Positions 1 to 7,608 of a stretch of 64,000 bases of DNA are shown here, in pieces; positions within the stretch are counted from its first letter, which is position 1; the number at the start of each line of letters is the position of its first letter. Both the position numbers and the translations under genes were made by a program. The stretch is from Hydrogenophaga intermedia (GTDB taxonomy: Bacteria; Pseudomonadota; Gammaproteobacteria; Burkholderiales; Burkholderiaceae_C). The stretch lies in contig NZ_CCAE010000011.1 in assembly GCF_000723405.1 (NCBI RefSeq), positions 1 through 64,000 of the forward strand, written 5' to 3'. The notes beneath the pieces are model-generated. The model searched no databases, was not told the origin of the DNA, and saw only the letters and a program-made list of their open reading frames with translations.

Positions 1-2
1 GA

Positions 3-473
3 TCTACCAACACCACCTCCGCGCCAGTGCTAGCTTTTCGTACCGTCACTTATTGCACTGAAAACGAGGAGACCCCCAAGCTGGCGCTGGGCCTCACGCT
101 GCTGGGCTGGATTGCCACCTGCGTGATCGCGGCGCTCAGCACCACCAAGGGCATGTTCTGGTATGCCGCCGCCATTGCGGGCCTGTGCATGGGCTCCAGC
201 CAGTCGGCCGGGCGCGCCATGGCCGGCATGCTGGCGCCGCCCGCGCAACTGGCCGAGTTCTTCGGCCTGTGGACCTTTGCCGTGCGCGTGGCCAGCATCG
301 TGGGCCCGCTCACCTACGGCGTCATCACCTGGGCCACCGGCGGCAACCAGCGCCTGGCCATCATGTCGACCGCCTTGCTGTTCGTGCTGGGGCTGAGCTT
401 GCTGGCGCCGGTGAACATGCGGCGCGGACGCGAAGCGGCGCTCACGGCGCCGTCGGCCCCCGCTCAGCTCTGA
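3..473 (+). CDS. MFS transporter, C-terminal fragment (5' end outside window)
   Basis: This is the C-terminal third of a major facilitator superfamily transporter of the UMF1/Atg22-like kind. About four hydrophobic segments are visible, with the family-like stretch GLCMGSSQSAGRAMAG followed by FFGLWTFAVRVASIVGPL, then a short polar tail ending in PAQL. The frame is open to the window edge, so the true start lies upstream; a GTG at 27 is only an internal codon. The first 70 or so bases are less GC-rich and do not read like MFS sequence, which may be a junction or assembly effect. Its last 10 bases overlap the end of murI on the other strand. Substrate unknown. Confidence 0.7.
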   Translation, partial: STNTTSAPVLAFRTVTYCTENEETPKLALGLTLLGWIATCVIAALSTTKGMFWYAAAIAGLCMGSSQSAGRAMAGMLAPPAQLAEFFGLWTFAVRVASIVGPLTYGVITWATGGNQRLAIMSTALLFVLGLSLLAPVNMRRGREAALTAPSAPAQL

Positions 474-1279
474 AGCGGGCGCACATCGGCTGGCATGCCC
501 AGCCACTGCCGCGTGGCGCGGCTGAGGGCCTCGGCGTGGCCGGTGCAGTGCCAGATCGGCTCATTCTTCAACGCCAGGCCAGACGCTGCCGCACCCGACA
601 GCAAGCCGAGCGCGCGGCGCGCCACGGCCTGCGCGGGATCGATCAGCGTGAGCGGCTGCGCGCCGCTGGCCGCTCGCCAGGACCCGAGCACCAGTGGGTA
701 GTGCGTGCAGCCCAGCACCAGCGTGTCGATGGCCGGCGCCTCGTCCAGCAGCGCTTGCAGGTGGCTGCGACACAGCGCTTCGGCCGCCGCCCCGTCGCCG
801 CGCTCGATCGCCGCGGCCAGGCCGTCTGCCGCGCGCTCGTGCACGGTGGCGCCACCCGGCGCGCGTGCCAGGCAGGCCGCGCGCAGCGCCTGGTAGCGCG
901 CGCTGTTCAGCGTGGCGCGCGTGGCCACCACACCCACCCGGCCGCTGCGCGAGGCGGCCAGGGCGGGGCGAATGGCGGGTTCGATGCCCACGATGGGCAG
1001 TTCGCGATGTTCCGCGCGCAAGGCGTCGATGCCGACGGCGGTGGCCGTGTTGCAGGCCAGCACCAGCAGGTTCAGGGGTTCGCGCGCGCGCCAGTCGCGA
1101 ACGAGGGTGAGGAGGCGTTCGCGCAGCGCCTCGGCGGGCCGCTCGCCGTAGGGCGCCCAGGCGTTGTCCGCCAGGTAGCTCAGTCGGGCGTGGGGCAGCG
1201 CGCCGCGCAGGGCGCGCCACACGCTCAAGCCCCCGACGCCGCTGTCGAAGACACCGACGACGGGGGCGAAACCGCTCAA
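464..1279 (-). CDS. murI: Glutamate racemase MurI
   Basis: Cofactor-independent racemase that converts L-glutamate to D-glutamate for peptidoglycan in the cytoplasm. The 271-residue protein carries the family signatures GVFDSGVGG at residues 9-17, ACNTAT with the first catalytic cysteine at about residue 76, and LGCTHYP with the second at about 191. The start chosen is TTG at 1279-1277, because it overlaps the fumarase stop as TTGA and puts the conserved DSGVGG loop close to the N-terminus as usual; no ATG or GTG is available between there and that loop. It probably depends on translation of the upstream fumarase gene. Its end overlaps the convergent MFS gene by 10 bases. Confidence 0.93.
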   Translation of the reverse strand: MSGFAPVVGVFDSGVGGLSVWRALRGALPHARLSYLADNAWAPYGERPAEALRERLLTLVRDWRAREPLNLLVLACNTATAVGIDALRAEHRELPIVGIEPAIRPALAASRSGRVGVVATRATLNSARYQALRAACLARAPGGATVHERAADGLAAAIERGDGAAAEALCRSHLQALLDEAPAIDTLVLGCTHYPLVLGSWRAASGAQPLTLIDPAQAVARRALGLLSGAAASGLALKNEPIWHCTGHAEALSRATRQWLGMPADVRPLQS

Positions 1280-2829
1280 GCCGTGGCCAGCGAAATGCCC
1301 TTGAACTCGCCCGAGGCGATGCGCTGGCTCCACTCGGCCGGGCCGGTGATGTGCGCGCTGGTGCCGCCGGCGTCCACCGCCACGGTCACGGGCATGTCCA
1401 CCACGTCGAACTCGTAGATGGCTTCCATGCCCAGGTCTTCAAAACCCACGACCTTGGCGTTCTTGATCGCCTTGGACACGAGGTAGGCCGCGCCGCCCAC
1501 GGCCATGAGGTAGGCGCTCTTGTGCTGCTTGATGGCTTCGATGGCGACCGGGCCGCGCTCGGCCTTGCCGATCATGGCGATCAGGCCGGTCTTCTCCAGC
1601 ATCATGCCGGTGAACTTGTCCATGCGCGTGGCAGTGGTGGGGCCGGCGGGGCCCACGGCCTCGTCGCGCACCGGGTCCACCGGGCCCACGTAGTAGATGA
1701 CGCGGTTGGTGAAGTCCACGGGCAGCGGTTCGCCCTTGGCCAGCATGTCCTGGATGCGCTTGTGCGCGGCGTCGCGGCCGGTGAGCATCTTGCCGTTGAG
1801 CAGCAGGGTCTGGCCGGGCTTCCAGGCCGCGACTTCCTCTTTGGTCAGCGTGTTCAGGTCCACGCGCGTGCTCTTGTTGTAGTCGGGCGCCCAGTGCACG
1901 TCGGGCCACAGGTCCAGGCTGGGCGCTTCCAGGTACACGGGGCCGCTGCCGTCGAGCACGAAGTGCGCGTGGCGCGTGGCCGCGCAGTTGGGGATCATGG
2001 CCACGGGCTTGCTGGCCGCGTGTGTGGGGTACATGGCGATCTTCACGTCCAGCACCGTGGTGAGGCCACCCAGGCCCTGTGCGCCGATGCCCAGGGCGTT
2101 GACCTTTTCGTGCAGTTCCAGGCGCAGTTCTTCCACCTGCGAGAGCTTCTCGCCCTTGGATGCCTTGGTCTGCAGGTCGTACATGTCGATGTCGTCCATC
2201 AAGGACTGCTTGGCCATCAGCATGGCCTTCTCGGCCGTGCCGCCGATGCCGATGCCCAGCATGCCCGGCGGGCACCAGCCGGCGCCCATGGTGGGCACGG
2301 TCTTGAGCACCCAGTCCACCAGCGAATCGCTGGGGTTGAGCATCACGAACTTGCTCTTGTTCTCGCTGCCACCGCCCTTGGCGGCCACGGTCACGTCCAC
2401 GGTGTTGCCGGGCACGATCTCGGTGAAGATGACCGCGGGCGTGTTGTCCTTGGTGTTCTTGCGCGCGAAGTGCGGGTCGGCCACCACGCTGGCGCGCAGG
2501 GTGTTGTCGGGGTGGTTGTAGCCGCGGCGCACGCCTTCGTTGACGGCGTCGTCCAGGCTGCCCGAGAAGCCCTCGAGCCGCACGTCCATGCCGATCTTCA
2601 GGAAGACGTTGACGATGCCGGTGTCCTGGCAGATGGGCCGGTGGCCGGTGGCGCTCATGCGGCTGTTGGTGAGGATCTGCGCGATGGCGTCCTTGGCCGC
2701 GGGGCTCTGCTCTCGCTGGTAGGCGCGGGCCAGGTGGGCGATGTAGTCGGCGGGGTGGTAGTAGCTGATGTACTGCAGCGCACCGGCGATCGATTCGATG
2801 AGATCGTCGGCCTTGATGGTGGTGGGCAT
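1276..2829 (-). CDS. fumA: Fumarate hydratase, class I (iron-sulfur)
   Basis: Interconverts fumarate and malate in the TCA cycle. This is the oxygen-sensitive 4Fe-4S class I type (FumA/FumB family), 517 residues, about the usual length. The three expected cluster cysteines are visible: C67 in HRPICQDTG, C186 in GWCPPGMLGIGIGG and C282 in IPNCAATRH. The C-terminal part contains GPTTATRMD and the swivelling beta domain. The start at 2829 (MPTTIKADD) is preferred over longer in-frame starts because the extension reads as non-conserved intergenic sequence. It shares a 4-base overlap with murI downstream. The upstream 146 bases are shared with the divergent toxin-antitoxin promoter. Confidence 0.93.
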   Translation of the reverse strand: MPTTIKADDLIESIAGALQYISYYHPADYIAHLARAYQREQSPAAKDAIAQILTNSRMSATGHRPICQDTGIVNVFLKIGMDVRLEGFSGSLDDAVNEGVRRGYNHPDNTLRASVVADPHFARKNTKDNTPAVIFTEIVPGNTVDVTVAAKGGGSENKSKFVMLNPSDSLVDWVLKTVPTMGAGWCPPGMLGIGIGGTAEKAMLMAKQSLMDDIDMYDLQTKASKGEKLSQVEELRLELHEKVNALGIGAQGLGGLTTVLDVKIAMYPTHAASKPVAMIPNCAATRHAHFVLDGSGPVYLEAPSLDLWPDVHWAPDYNKSTRVDLNTLTKEEVAAWKPGQTLLLNGKMLTGRDAAHKRIQDMLAKGEPLPVDFTNRVIYYVGPVDPVRDEAVGPAGPTTATRMDKFTGMMLEKTGLIAMIGKAERGPVAIEAIKQHKSAYLMAVGGAAYLVSKAIKNAKVVGFEDLGMEAIYEFDVVDMPVTVAVDAGGTSAHITGPAEWSQRIASGEFKGISLATA

Positions 2830-2914
2830 GGTCGGTCGTGGGCTGGGGGTGGATAACCTCGGGATTATCCCTCTGTGAGGATGGGCGCGCCGGGAGCGCC
2901 AAGGTGTCCACACA

Positions 2915-2945
2915 TGGTCAGATAGGACCAAAAAAGGACTATATT
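2915..2945 (+). promoter_or_regulatory. Candidate promoter of the toxin-antitoxin operon
   Basis: A weak -35-like TGGTCA at 2915-2920 and a good -10-like TATATT at 2940-2945 are separated by 19 bases, slightly longer than the optimum. The -10 lies inside the palindrome at 2933-2954, as expected for an autorepressed antitoxin promoter. Assigned by eye only. Confidence 0.4.
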
Positions 2946-2954
2946 CAGTCCTTT
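2933..2954. promoter_or_regulatory. 22-bp palindromic operator of the toxin-antitoxin operon
   Basis: Two perfect 8-base arms, AAAGGACT and AGTCCTTT, flank the 6-base centre ATATTC. The site lies 22 bases upstream of the antitoxin start and covers the likely -10 box. Phd/YefM antitoxins commonly bind such palindromes to repress their own operon, so this is the probable operator; binding is inferred. Confidence 0.6.
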
Positions 2955-2975
2955 CCGGATCCCGAAGGACAGATC

Positions 2976-3251
2976 GTGCGCTACTCATCTCAAGTCAAGC
3001 CCATCAGTTACCTCAAGGCCAACGCGGCAGAGGTGTTGGCGCAGTTGTCCGAGCAGCGCGAACCCCTGGTCATCACACAGAACGGTGAAGCCAAGGCGGT
3101 GCTGCAGGACGTCGCCTCCTTCGAGGAAACGCAGGAGGCCTTGGCGTTGCTCAAGATCCTGGCGCTGGGCCACCAGGAGCTGGAGGCGGGGCGGGTCCGA
3201 CCGGTGGCCGAGGTAGTGGCGCGCTTGCGGTCGAAGCGGGCACCGGGCTGA
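2976..3251 (+). CDS. Phd/YefM-family antitoxin
   Basis: A 91-residue antitoxin of the Phd/YefM type. The N-terminal half (RYSSQVKPISYLKANAAEVLAQL, then EPLVITQNGEAKAVLQD) is the DNA-binding Phd fold; the C-terminal helix (QEALALLKILALGHQELEAG) would wrap and neutralise the toxin. The GTG start at 2976 is chosen because GAAGGA lies 7 bases upstream and the Phd fold begins there; longer in-frame starts would include the palindromic promoter. Its TGA shares its last base with the ATG of the toxin gene, so the two are translationally coupled. Autorepression through the palindrome at 2933-2954 is likely. Confidence 0.88.
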   Translation: MRYSSQVKPISYLKANAAEVLAQLSEQREPLVITQNGEAKAVLQDVASFEETQEALALLKILALGHQELEAGRVRPVAEVVARLRSKRAPG

Positions 3252-3592
3252 TGGCCAGCAGGCCGAAGCGTTACGAGGTCCTGCTCACTCATGGCGCGGA
3301 GCAGGACCTGGAGTCCATTCACGACCACATCGCCGAGTTCGACTGTCTGGCCAATGCCCATCGTGTTCTGGACCAGTTGATGGCGGTGGTGGACGGGCTG
3401 GCTCACATGCCCGAGCGGGGCAGCTATCCGAAGGAGCTGGTGGCGCTCGGCATCAAGGAGTACCGCCAGACGGCATTCAAGCCTTATCGGGTGATCTACC
3501 GCGTCGTGGGCCAGCGCGTCGTCATCTACCTGATCGTGGACGGTCGCCGAGACATGCAGTCTGTGTTGGCCCGCCGGTTGCTGGGTGCTTGA
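3251..3592 (+). CDS. RelE/ParE-family toxin
   Basis: A 113-residue protein with the RelE/ParE fold: N-terminal helices (EQDLESIHDHIAEFDCLANAHRVLDQL), then the strands GSYPKELVALGIKEYRQTAFKPYRVIYRVVGQRVVIYLIVDGRRDMQSVL. The pattern EYRQ..KPYRVIYRV..VVIYLIVDGRRDM is typical of ParE-type toxins, which act on DNA gyrase, or RelE-type toxins, which cut mRNA at the ribosome; the sequence alone does not say which. ATG at 3251 overlaps the antitoxin stop by one base. The pair is compact and complete, so it is probably functional. Confidence 0.85.
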   Translation: MASRPKRYEVLLTHGAEQDLESIHDHIAEFDCLANAHRVLDQLMAVVDGLAHMPERGSYPKELVALGIKEYRQTAFKPYRVIYRVVGQRVVIYLIVDGRRDMQSVLARRLLGA

Positions 3593-3639
3593 GGCTTGTC
3601 ATCTCGCCCGAACACGTCGGGCGGATCGGTTGAGGGCAT

Positions 3640-4602
3640 TCACTCCAGCGTGATCTTCGCCCGCTCCACGACCTGCTTCCACTTCACCAGGTCGGCCTTG
3701 ACGCGCTCGGACAGCGCCTCGGGTGTGCTGGGTGTGACTTCGTAGCCCAACTGGCGCAAGCGCTCGACCAGATCGGCCTGCGCCAGCGCCGTGGCCGTGG
3801 CCTCGCGCAGGCGCTGCAGCACCTCGGGCGGGGTGCCGGCCGTGGCGAACAGGCCGTACCACAGGTCGTGCGTGGCGCCCACGCCGTTCTCGGCCAGGGT
3901 GCGCACCTCGGGCAGCAGGGGCGAGCGCTTGTCGCCGCCGATGACGCTGATGCCGCGCAGCTTGCCCGCCTTGATGTGCGCTGCCAGCGCAGGCACGGTC
4001 ACCACCACCATGTCGATCTGCCCACCCAGGACGTCGTTGATGGCCGGTCCCGTGCCACGGTAGGGGATGTGCTGCACGCGGGTGCCGGTGTTGAAGCCGT
4101 AGAGCTCGCCGAAAAGGTGCGGTGAGGTGCCCACGCCCGGCGTGCCGTACTGCAGCGTATGCGCCTGGGATTCGGCGCGCAGGGACTGCGCGTCCGTGGC
4201 CTTGACCCGCTGCGGGTTGACGGCGATCGCCATCTGCGTGGAGCCCACCAGCGAAATCGGCGCGAAGTCTTTCGCCGGGTCGTACTTCAGGTCCTTGTAG
4301 AGGTTGGGATTGGTGCCGAGGAAGTCGTTGGCGAACAGCAGGGTGTAGCCGTCCGCCGGGGCACGGGCCACGAACTCCGCGCCGATGTTGCCTCCCGCGC
4401 CGGGCCGGTTGTCCACGATCACGGGCTGGCCCAAGGCGGCGGACAGGCGCTCGGCGAAGGGGCGCGCGATGCCATCGAAGCCACCGCCGGGCGGGAAGGG
4501 CACCACCATCTTGATCGGGCGGTTGGGATAGGGCTGCGCCATGGCGAGTGCCACCGCGCCGAAGGCGAGGCCGCCGATCAGCAGGCGGATGAAGGTCTTC
4601 AT
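3640..4602 (-). CDS. Bug-family periplasmic solute receptor (TctC type)
   Basis: A 320-residue Bug/TctC-family receptor that would bind a carboxylated solute in the periplasm for a tripartite tricarboxylate transporter. A signal peptide covers residues 1-22 (cleavage after AMA). Family motifs follow: YPNRPIKMVVPFPPGGGFDG, VIVDNRPGAGGNIGAEFVA and DGYTLLFAN. The ATG at 4602 has GGAG close upstream. No TctA or TctB membrane genes are nearby, so the receptor is an orphan, common in Comamonadaceae and Bordetella. It follows the cupin gene by 65 bases and is probably cotranscribed with it under the LysR gene at 5576. Ligand unknown. Confidence 0.9.
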   Translation of the reverse strand: MKTFIRLLIGGLAFGAVALAMAQPYPNRPIKMVVPFPPGGGFDGIARPFAERLSAALGQPVIVDNRPGAGGNIGAEFVARAPADGYTLLFANDFLGTNPNLYKDLKYDPAKDFAPISLVGSTQMAIAVNPQRVKATDAQSLRAESQAHTLQYGTPGVGTSPHLFGELYGFNTGTRVQHIPYRGTGPAINDVLGGQIDMVVVTVPALAAHIKAGKLRGISVIGGDKRSPLLPEVRTLAENGVGATHDLWYGLFATAGTPPEVLQRLREATATALAQADLVERLRQLGYEVTPSTPEALSERVKADLVKWKQVVERAKITLE

Positions 4603-4667
4603 GTCTTGTCTCCTGTGCGGTGTTCGTTGTCGTGCCACCGCGCGTTGCCGGGCGGTGTGCAGGGAAA

Positions 4668-5504
4668 TCAATGGCCGGTGAGTGGCGGTATGTGCATCTC
4701 CAGCAGTTCGCTCGGCCGGGTGGCGCGCACCGTGGCGCCGTCGGCATCGGTGCGCAGCGTGGCGTGTCGCTTCCACGTGCCCAGGGGCGACGTGCCTTCG
4801 CCGTCGAGCACGAAGACGATGGCGTGTGGGGCGAGGGGCACAGGCATGTCGGCCGACAGGCCGATGAGGCTCAGGCGCGTGCCCCGGGCCGAGAAGCGGC
4901 CCAGCGGCTTGCGGCGCACACCCGGTGCAGCCGGATCGTCCTGCCACTCGATGGCCGCCGGGTCCAGGAAGACCGGCGCGTCCAGTTCGCTGGGCGAGTA
5001 GGCGATGCGCCGCCCGTGCACGTGTTCCCACACGGCTTCGTAGGCGTCCTGGTTCTTTCGGCCGCTCTCGCCTTCATGTCGGCGGAACACGCCGTTCTCG
5101 AACGTGCCGTGGCGGCGAAGCTCGTCCACGGCCTGCTGGAAACGCGCTTCCGAGATGTAGCCGCTGCCGCTGGCACCGCCGAACTGCAACACCAGCGTGG
5201 CCGATTCGCCGGCGATGCTCTGCGGCCCATAGTGCACGCCCTCGGGGAAGTAGGCGATGGAGCCGGGCCGCATCACGCCGTTGCGCGCGAAGTCGGCGTC
5301 GCCGTGCAGTTGCACGCGCACCTGGTCGAAGTTGTGCCTGTGGCGCGGCGAGTGGAAGTCGGCGTAGGTGTGCGCGAGCTGCAGGTAGAAGTTCTCCGGC
5401 GTGCCTTCTTCGCCGTGCAGCAGCGACTGCGAGCGGAACAGGCCGGCGCGCGCGTGCTGGCGCTCGATGACGGGCACATCGTCGAGGTTGACGAGGGCTT
5501 GCAT
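4668..5504 (-). CDS. Cupin-domain protein of unknown function
   Basis: A 278-residue soluble protein with an RmlC-like cupin character. The segment HSPRHRHNFDQVRVQLHGDADFARNGVMRPGSIAYFPEGVHYGPQ has the two cupin motifs (HxHxFdqv, then PGsiayfPegvHyG), with histidines positioned to bind a metal. A second, less conserved cupin-like region lies near the C-terminus (MPVPLAPHAIVFVLDGEGTSPLGTW). The ATG at 5504 has a strong GGAG. It precedes the Bug receptor and is divergent from a LysR gene, so an enzymatic role in breakdown of the receptor's ligand is plausible. The substrate is not identifiable from sequence. Confidence 0.7.
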   Translation of the reverse strand: MQALVNLDDVPVIERQHARAGLFRSQSLLHGEEGTPENFYLQLAHTYADFHSPRHRHNFDQVRVQLHGDADFARNGVMRPGSIAYFPEGVHYGPQSIAGESATLVLQFGGASGSGYISEARFQQAVDELRRHGTFENGVFRRHEGESGRKNQDAYEAVWEHVHGRRIAYSPSELDAPVFLDPAAIEWQDDPAAPGVRRKPLGRFSARGTRLSLIGLSADMPVPLAPHAIVFVLDGEGTSPLGTWKRHATLRTDADGATVRATRPSELLEMHIPPLTGH

Positions 5505-5508
5505 GGGT

Positions 5509-5538
5509 CTCCTTCGGTAGTGGGGCGGGTCGAAGGAG
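5509..5538. repeat. Inverted repeat over the cupin gene ribosome-binding site
   Basis: Perfect 8-base arms CTCCTTCG (5509-5516) and CGAAGGAG (5531-5538) with a 14-base spacer. The 5509-5516 arm contains the Shine-Dalgarno sequence of the minus-strand cupin gene, so the transcript could pair its own ribosome-binding site. Alternatively it is a LysR operator half-site pair. Confidence 0.5.
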
Positions 5539-5575
5539 CCGGAGTGTCGGCGCGCGGACGACATCAATCAATACA

Positions 5576-6502
5576 ATGAACCGACTATCGAATATCAACG
5601 CAATGCATGTCAACGACATCGACCTGAACCTGCTGCGCCTGTTCGACGCGGTGTTTCGCGCGCGCAGCGTGAGCCGCGCCGCCGACACCTTGAACATGAC
5701 GCAGCCGGCCGCCAGCCAGGGCCTCACGCGGCTGCGCGCCTTGTTGCACGACCCGCTGTTCATCCGCGCGCCGGGCGGTGTGCAGCCCACGCCCAAGGCC
5801 CAGCGGCTGGCCGAGCCGGTGCGTCGCGCGCTATCGGGCATCGAAGAGGCCTTGAACGAGACGGCGGCTTTCGATCCGGGGCTGTCTCGACGCACCTTCC
5901 ACCTGCACATGAGCGACAGCGGCGAAATGCGCTTTCTGCCGGCGCTGATGGCGGCCGTGCGCGAACAGGCGCCGAACGTGCGTTTGGAAACGCGTCGCGT
6001 GCCGCGCGAGCAGATCACCGAGGCGCTGGACACGGGGCGCATCGACTTTGCCTTCGGCTTCCTGCCCACGGTGAAGGACACGCGGCGCGTGCAACTCATC
6101 CGCGACCGCTACGTGGTGCTGCTGCGCGAGGGGCATCCCCTGGCCGCGCGGCGCCGCACGGGCAAGGCCTTGCTGGCGGCCATGCGCGAGCTGGATTTCG
6201 TGGGCGTGCGATCGCACGCGGACACCCTGCGCATCCTGCAACGGTTGGGGGTGGATGACCGCCTGCGCCTGGTGACGGACCACTTCACCGTGCTGCCATC
6301 CATCGTGCAGTCCACCGATCTGGCAGCCATCATGCCCGGCGTGATCGCACGGGGTTTCGATCGTGGCTACACCATCCTCGAGCCCGACTTTCCCTTGTGC
6401 GAATTCACCGTCTCGCTGCACTGGAGCCGCCGCTTCGAGGTGGACCCGGGCAACCAGTGGCTGCGCGAGCTGGCCGTGGGCCTGTTCAGCGGGACGGACT
6501 GA
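5576..6502 (+). CDS. LysR-family transcriptional regulator (NahR/NodD-like)
   Basis: Probable activator of the divergent cupin and Bug receptor genes. The N-terminal winged helix-turn-helix is clear: DLNLLRLFDAVFRARSVSRAADTLNMTQPAASQGLTRLR, followed by a substrate-binding domain resembling the NahR/NodD subclass (LPALMAAVREQAPNVRLETRRV, RIDFAFGFLP). Length is 308 residues from ATG 5576; ATG 5603 (MHVNDIDLN) gives a more typical N-terminus and may be the real start, since neither has a good ribosome-binding site. The intergenic region of 71 bases contains the inverted repeat at 5509-5538. Inducer unknown. Confidence 0.9.
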   Translation: MNRLSNINAMHVNDIDLNLLRLFDAVFRARSVSRAADTLNMTQPAASQGLTRLRALLHDPLFIRAPGGVQPTPKAQRLAEPVRRALSGIEEALNETAAFDPGLSRRTFHLHMSDSGEMRFLPALMAAVREQAPNVRLETRRVPREQITEALDTGRIDFAFGFLPTVKDTRRVQLIRDRYVVLLREGHPLAARRRTGKALLAAMRELDFVGVRSHADTLRILQRLGVDDRLRLVTDHFTVLPSIVQSTDLAAIMPGVIARGFDRGYTILEPDFPLCEFTVSLHWSRRFEVDPGNQWLRELAVGLFSGTD

Positions 6503-6503
6503 T

Positions 6504-7310
6504 ATGGCGGAGATGAACAAATCCATGCCCCCGGAGATCCGTGCGCAGGTGTCGGCGGCGTGCACCCTGCTGAACCGGCACTTGGGCGATGCGCTGCTCG
6601 GCGTTCACCTGTTCGGCTCGGCCGTCGATGGTGGGCTCAAGCCTTTCAGCGACATCGACCTGCTTGTGACCGTCGGGGACCGTGTGCCCCCGTCCGTGCG
6701 CCGTTCGCTGATGGTGGATCTGCTGGACGTGTCCGCGCCGCCCGGGTCGGCGGGCCTTCGCGCGCTGGAGGTCACCGTGCTGGCCCTGCCCGAGGTCGTG
6801 CCCTGGCGTTACGCGCCGAGGCGCGAGTTGCAGTTCGGCGAATGGTTGCGCGCGGATATCGGGGCGGGTGTCATCGAGGGGCCGGTGAACGACCCCGATC
6901 TCGCGATCTTGTTGACGAAGGCCCTCCGGCACAGCGTGGCATTGGTGGGTGAGGGGGCCAATGGCTGGTTCGATGAGGTGCCCCGCGCCGACCTCGTGCG
7001 CACCTTGCTGGACACCGTGGCTCAGTGGAACGGGCCGGACGATTGGGCGGGCGACGAGTGCAACATCGTGCTGGCGCTGGCCCGCATCTGGTACACGGCC
7101 AGCACCGGCGGCATCGCGTCCAAGGACGCCGCCGCCCGCTGGCTGCTGGACGGCGGTGAGGCCGCCTCGCACCGCGCCGTGATCGAGCAGGCGCGCGCGG
7201 CCTATCTGGGGCAGGAGAGCGATGAACTGGCCCGGTGGCCAGCGGAAATCGCCGCCTTCGTGGCCCACGCCCGCCAAGCCATCGAGCGGCTGTGCACCGC
7301 GCCGCGCTGA
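6504..7310 (+). CDS. AadA-like aminoglycoside nucleotidyltransferase, ANT(3'')-type
   Basis: A 268-residue homologue of AadA, which adenylylates the 3''-OH of streptomycin and the 9-OH of spectinomycin. The nucleotidyltransferase motif is intact: FGSAVDGGLKPFSDIDLLV with metal-binding D50 and D52, followed by RALEVTV containing the candidate catalytic base E89. The C-terminal helical domain keeps AadA landmarks such as RRELQFGEW, LAILLTKALRHSVALVG, DDWAGDECN and AYLGQESDELA. Length matches AadA (about 262). It starts one base after the LysR stop. There is no attC site or integrase nearby and its composition matches its neighbours, so it looks like a resident chromosomal gene. Which drugs it modifies, if any, is not shown. 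Confidence 0.85.
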   Translation: MAEMNKSMPPEIRAQVSAACTLLNRHLGDALLGVHLFGSAVDGGLKPFSDIDLLVTVGDRVPPSVRRSLMVDLLDVSAPPGSAGLRALEVTVLALPEVVPWRYAPRRELQFGEWLRADIGAGVIEGPVNDPDLAILLTKALRHSVALVGEGANGWFDEVPRADLVRTLLDTVAQWNGPDDWAGDECNIVLALARIWYTASTGGIASKDAAARWLLDGGEAASHRAVIEQARAAYLGQESDELARWPAEIAAFVAHARQAIERLCTAPR

Positions 7311-7314
7311 AGGC

Positions 7315-7590
7315 TCAGCGCTTGCCTTTGCCCCCGGCCTGCCGCTTGCGCCAGTACTGGAAGGCGTCCTCATGCAACTCGATGTCGAGTTCCAGCAGGC
7401 GCTGCTGCAACCGCTCCTGCACCTCGGCCACCGTCTGGTTGTAGACCAGCGGGCCGATCTCTTCCAGAAAGAAGTTCAACAGCGCGCCCGCGCCGATGTT
7501 GCCGATGCGCTGGTCGAGCTCTTCGTTGAAGTAGCGCTCGATGGAGGCGACGGCCTGCGCGCGTTCGTCGCGGGGGAGTTCGATGGGCAT
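7315..7590 (-). CDS. DUF2164 family protein
   Basis: A 91-residue soluble protein matching the DUF2164 family (IELPRDERAQAVASIERYFNEELDQRIGNIGAGALLNFFLEEIGPLVYNQTVAEVQ). The family has no known function. The C-terminus is basic (RKRQAGGKGKR). It is convergent with the aadA-like gene, with a 4-base gap, and lies just downstream of a LysR gene on the same strand. Confidence 0.85.
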   Translation of the reverse strand: MPIELPRDERAQAVASIERYFNEELDQRIGNIGAGALLNFFLEEIGPLVYNQTVAEVQERLQQRLLELDIELHEDAFQYWRKRQAGGKGKR

Positions 7591-7608
7591 GGCTTGGCTT
7601 CGTTGAAA

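Noticed and set aside
1351-2856. Long open frame (501 aa) on the plus strand inside the fumarase gene
   Set aside because: It is the antisense frame of a conserved gene; the product is histidine- and valine-rich low-complexity sequence without any recognisable fold, as expected in high-GC DNA.
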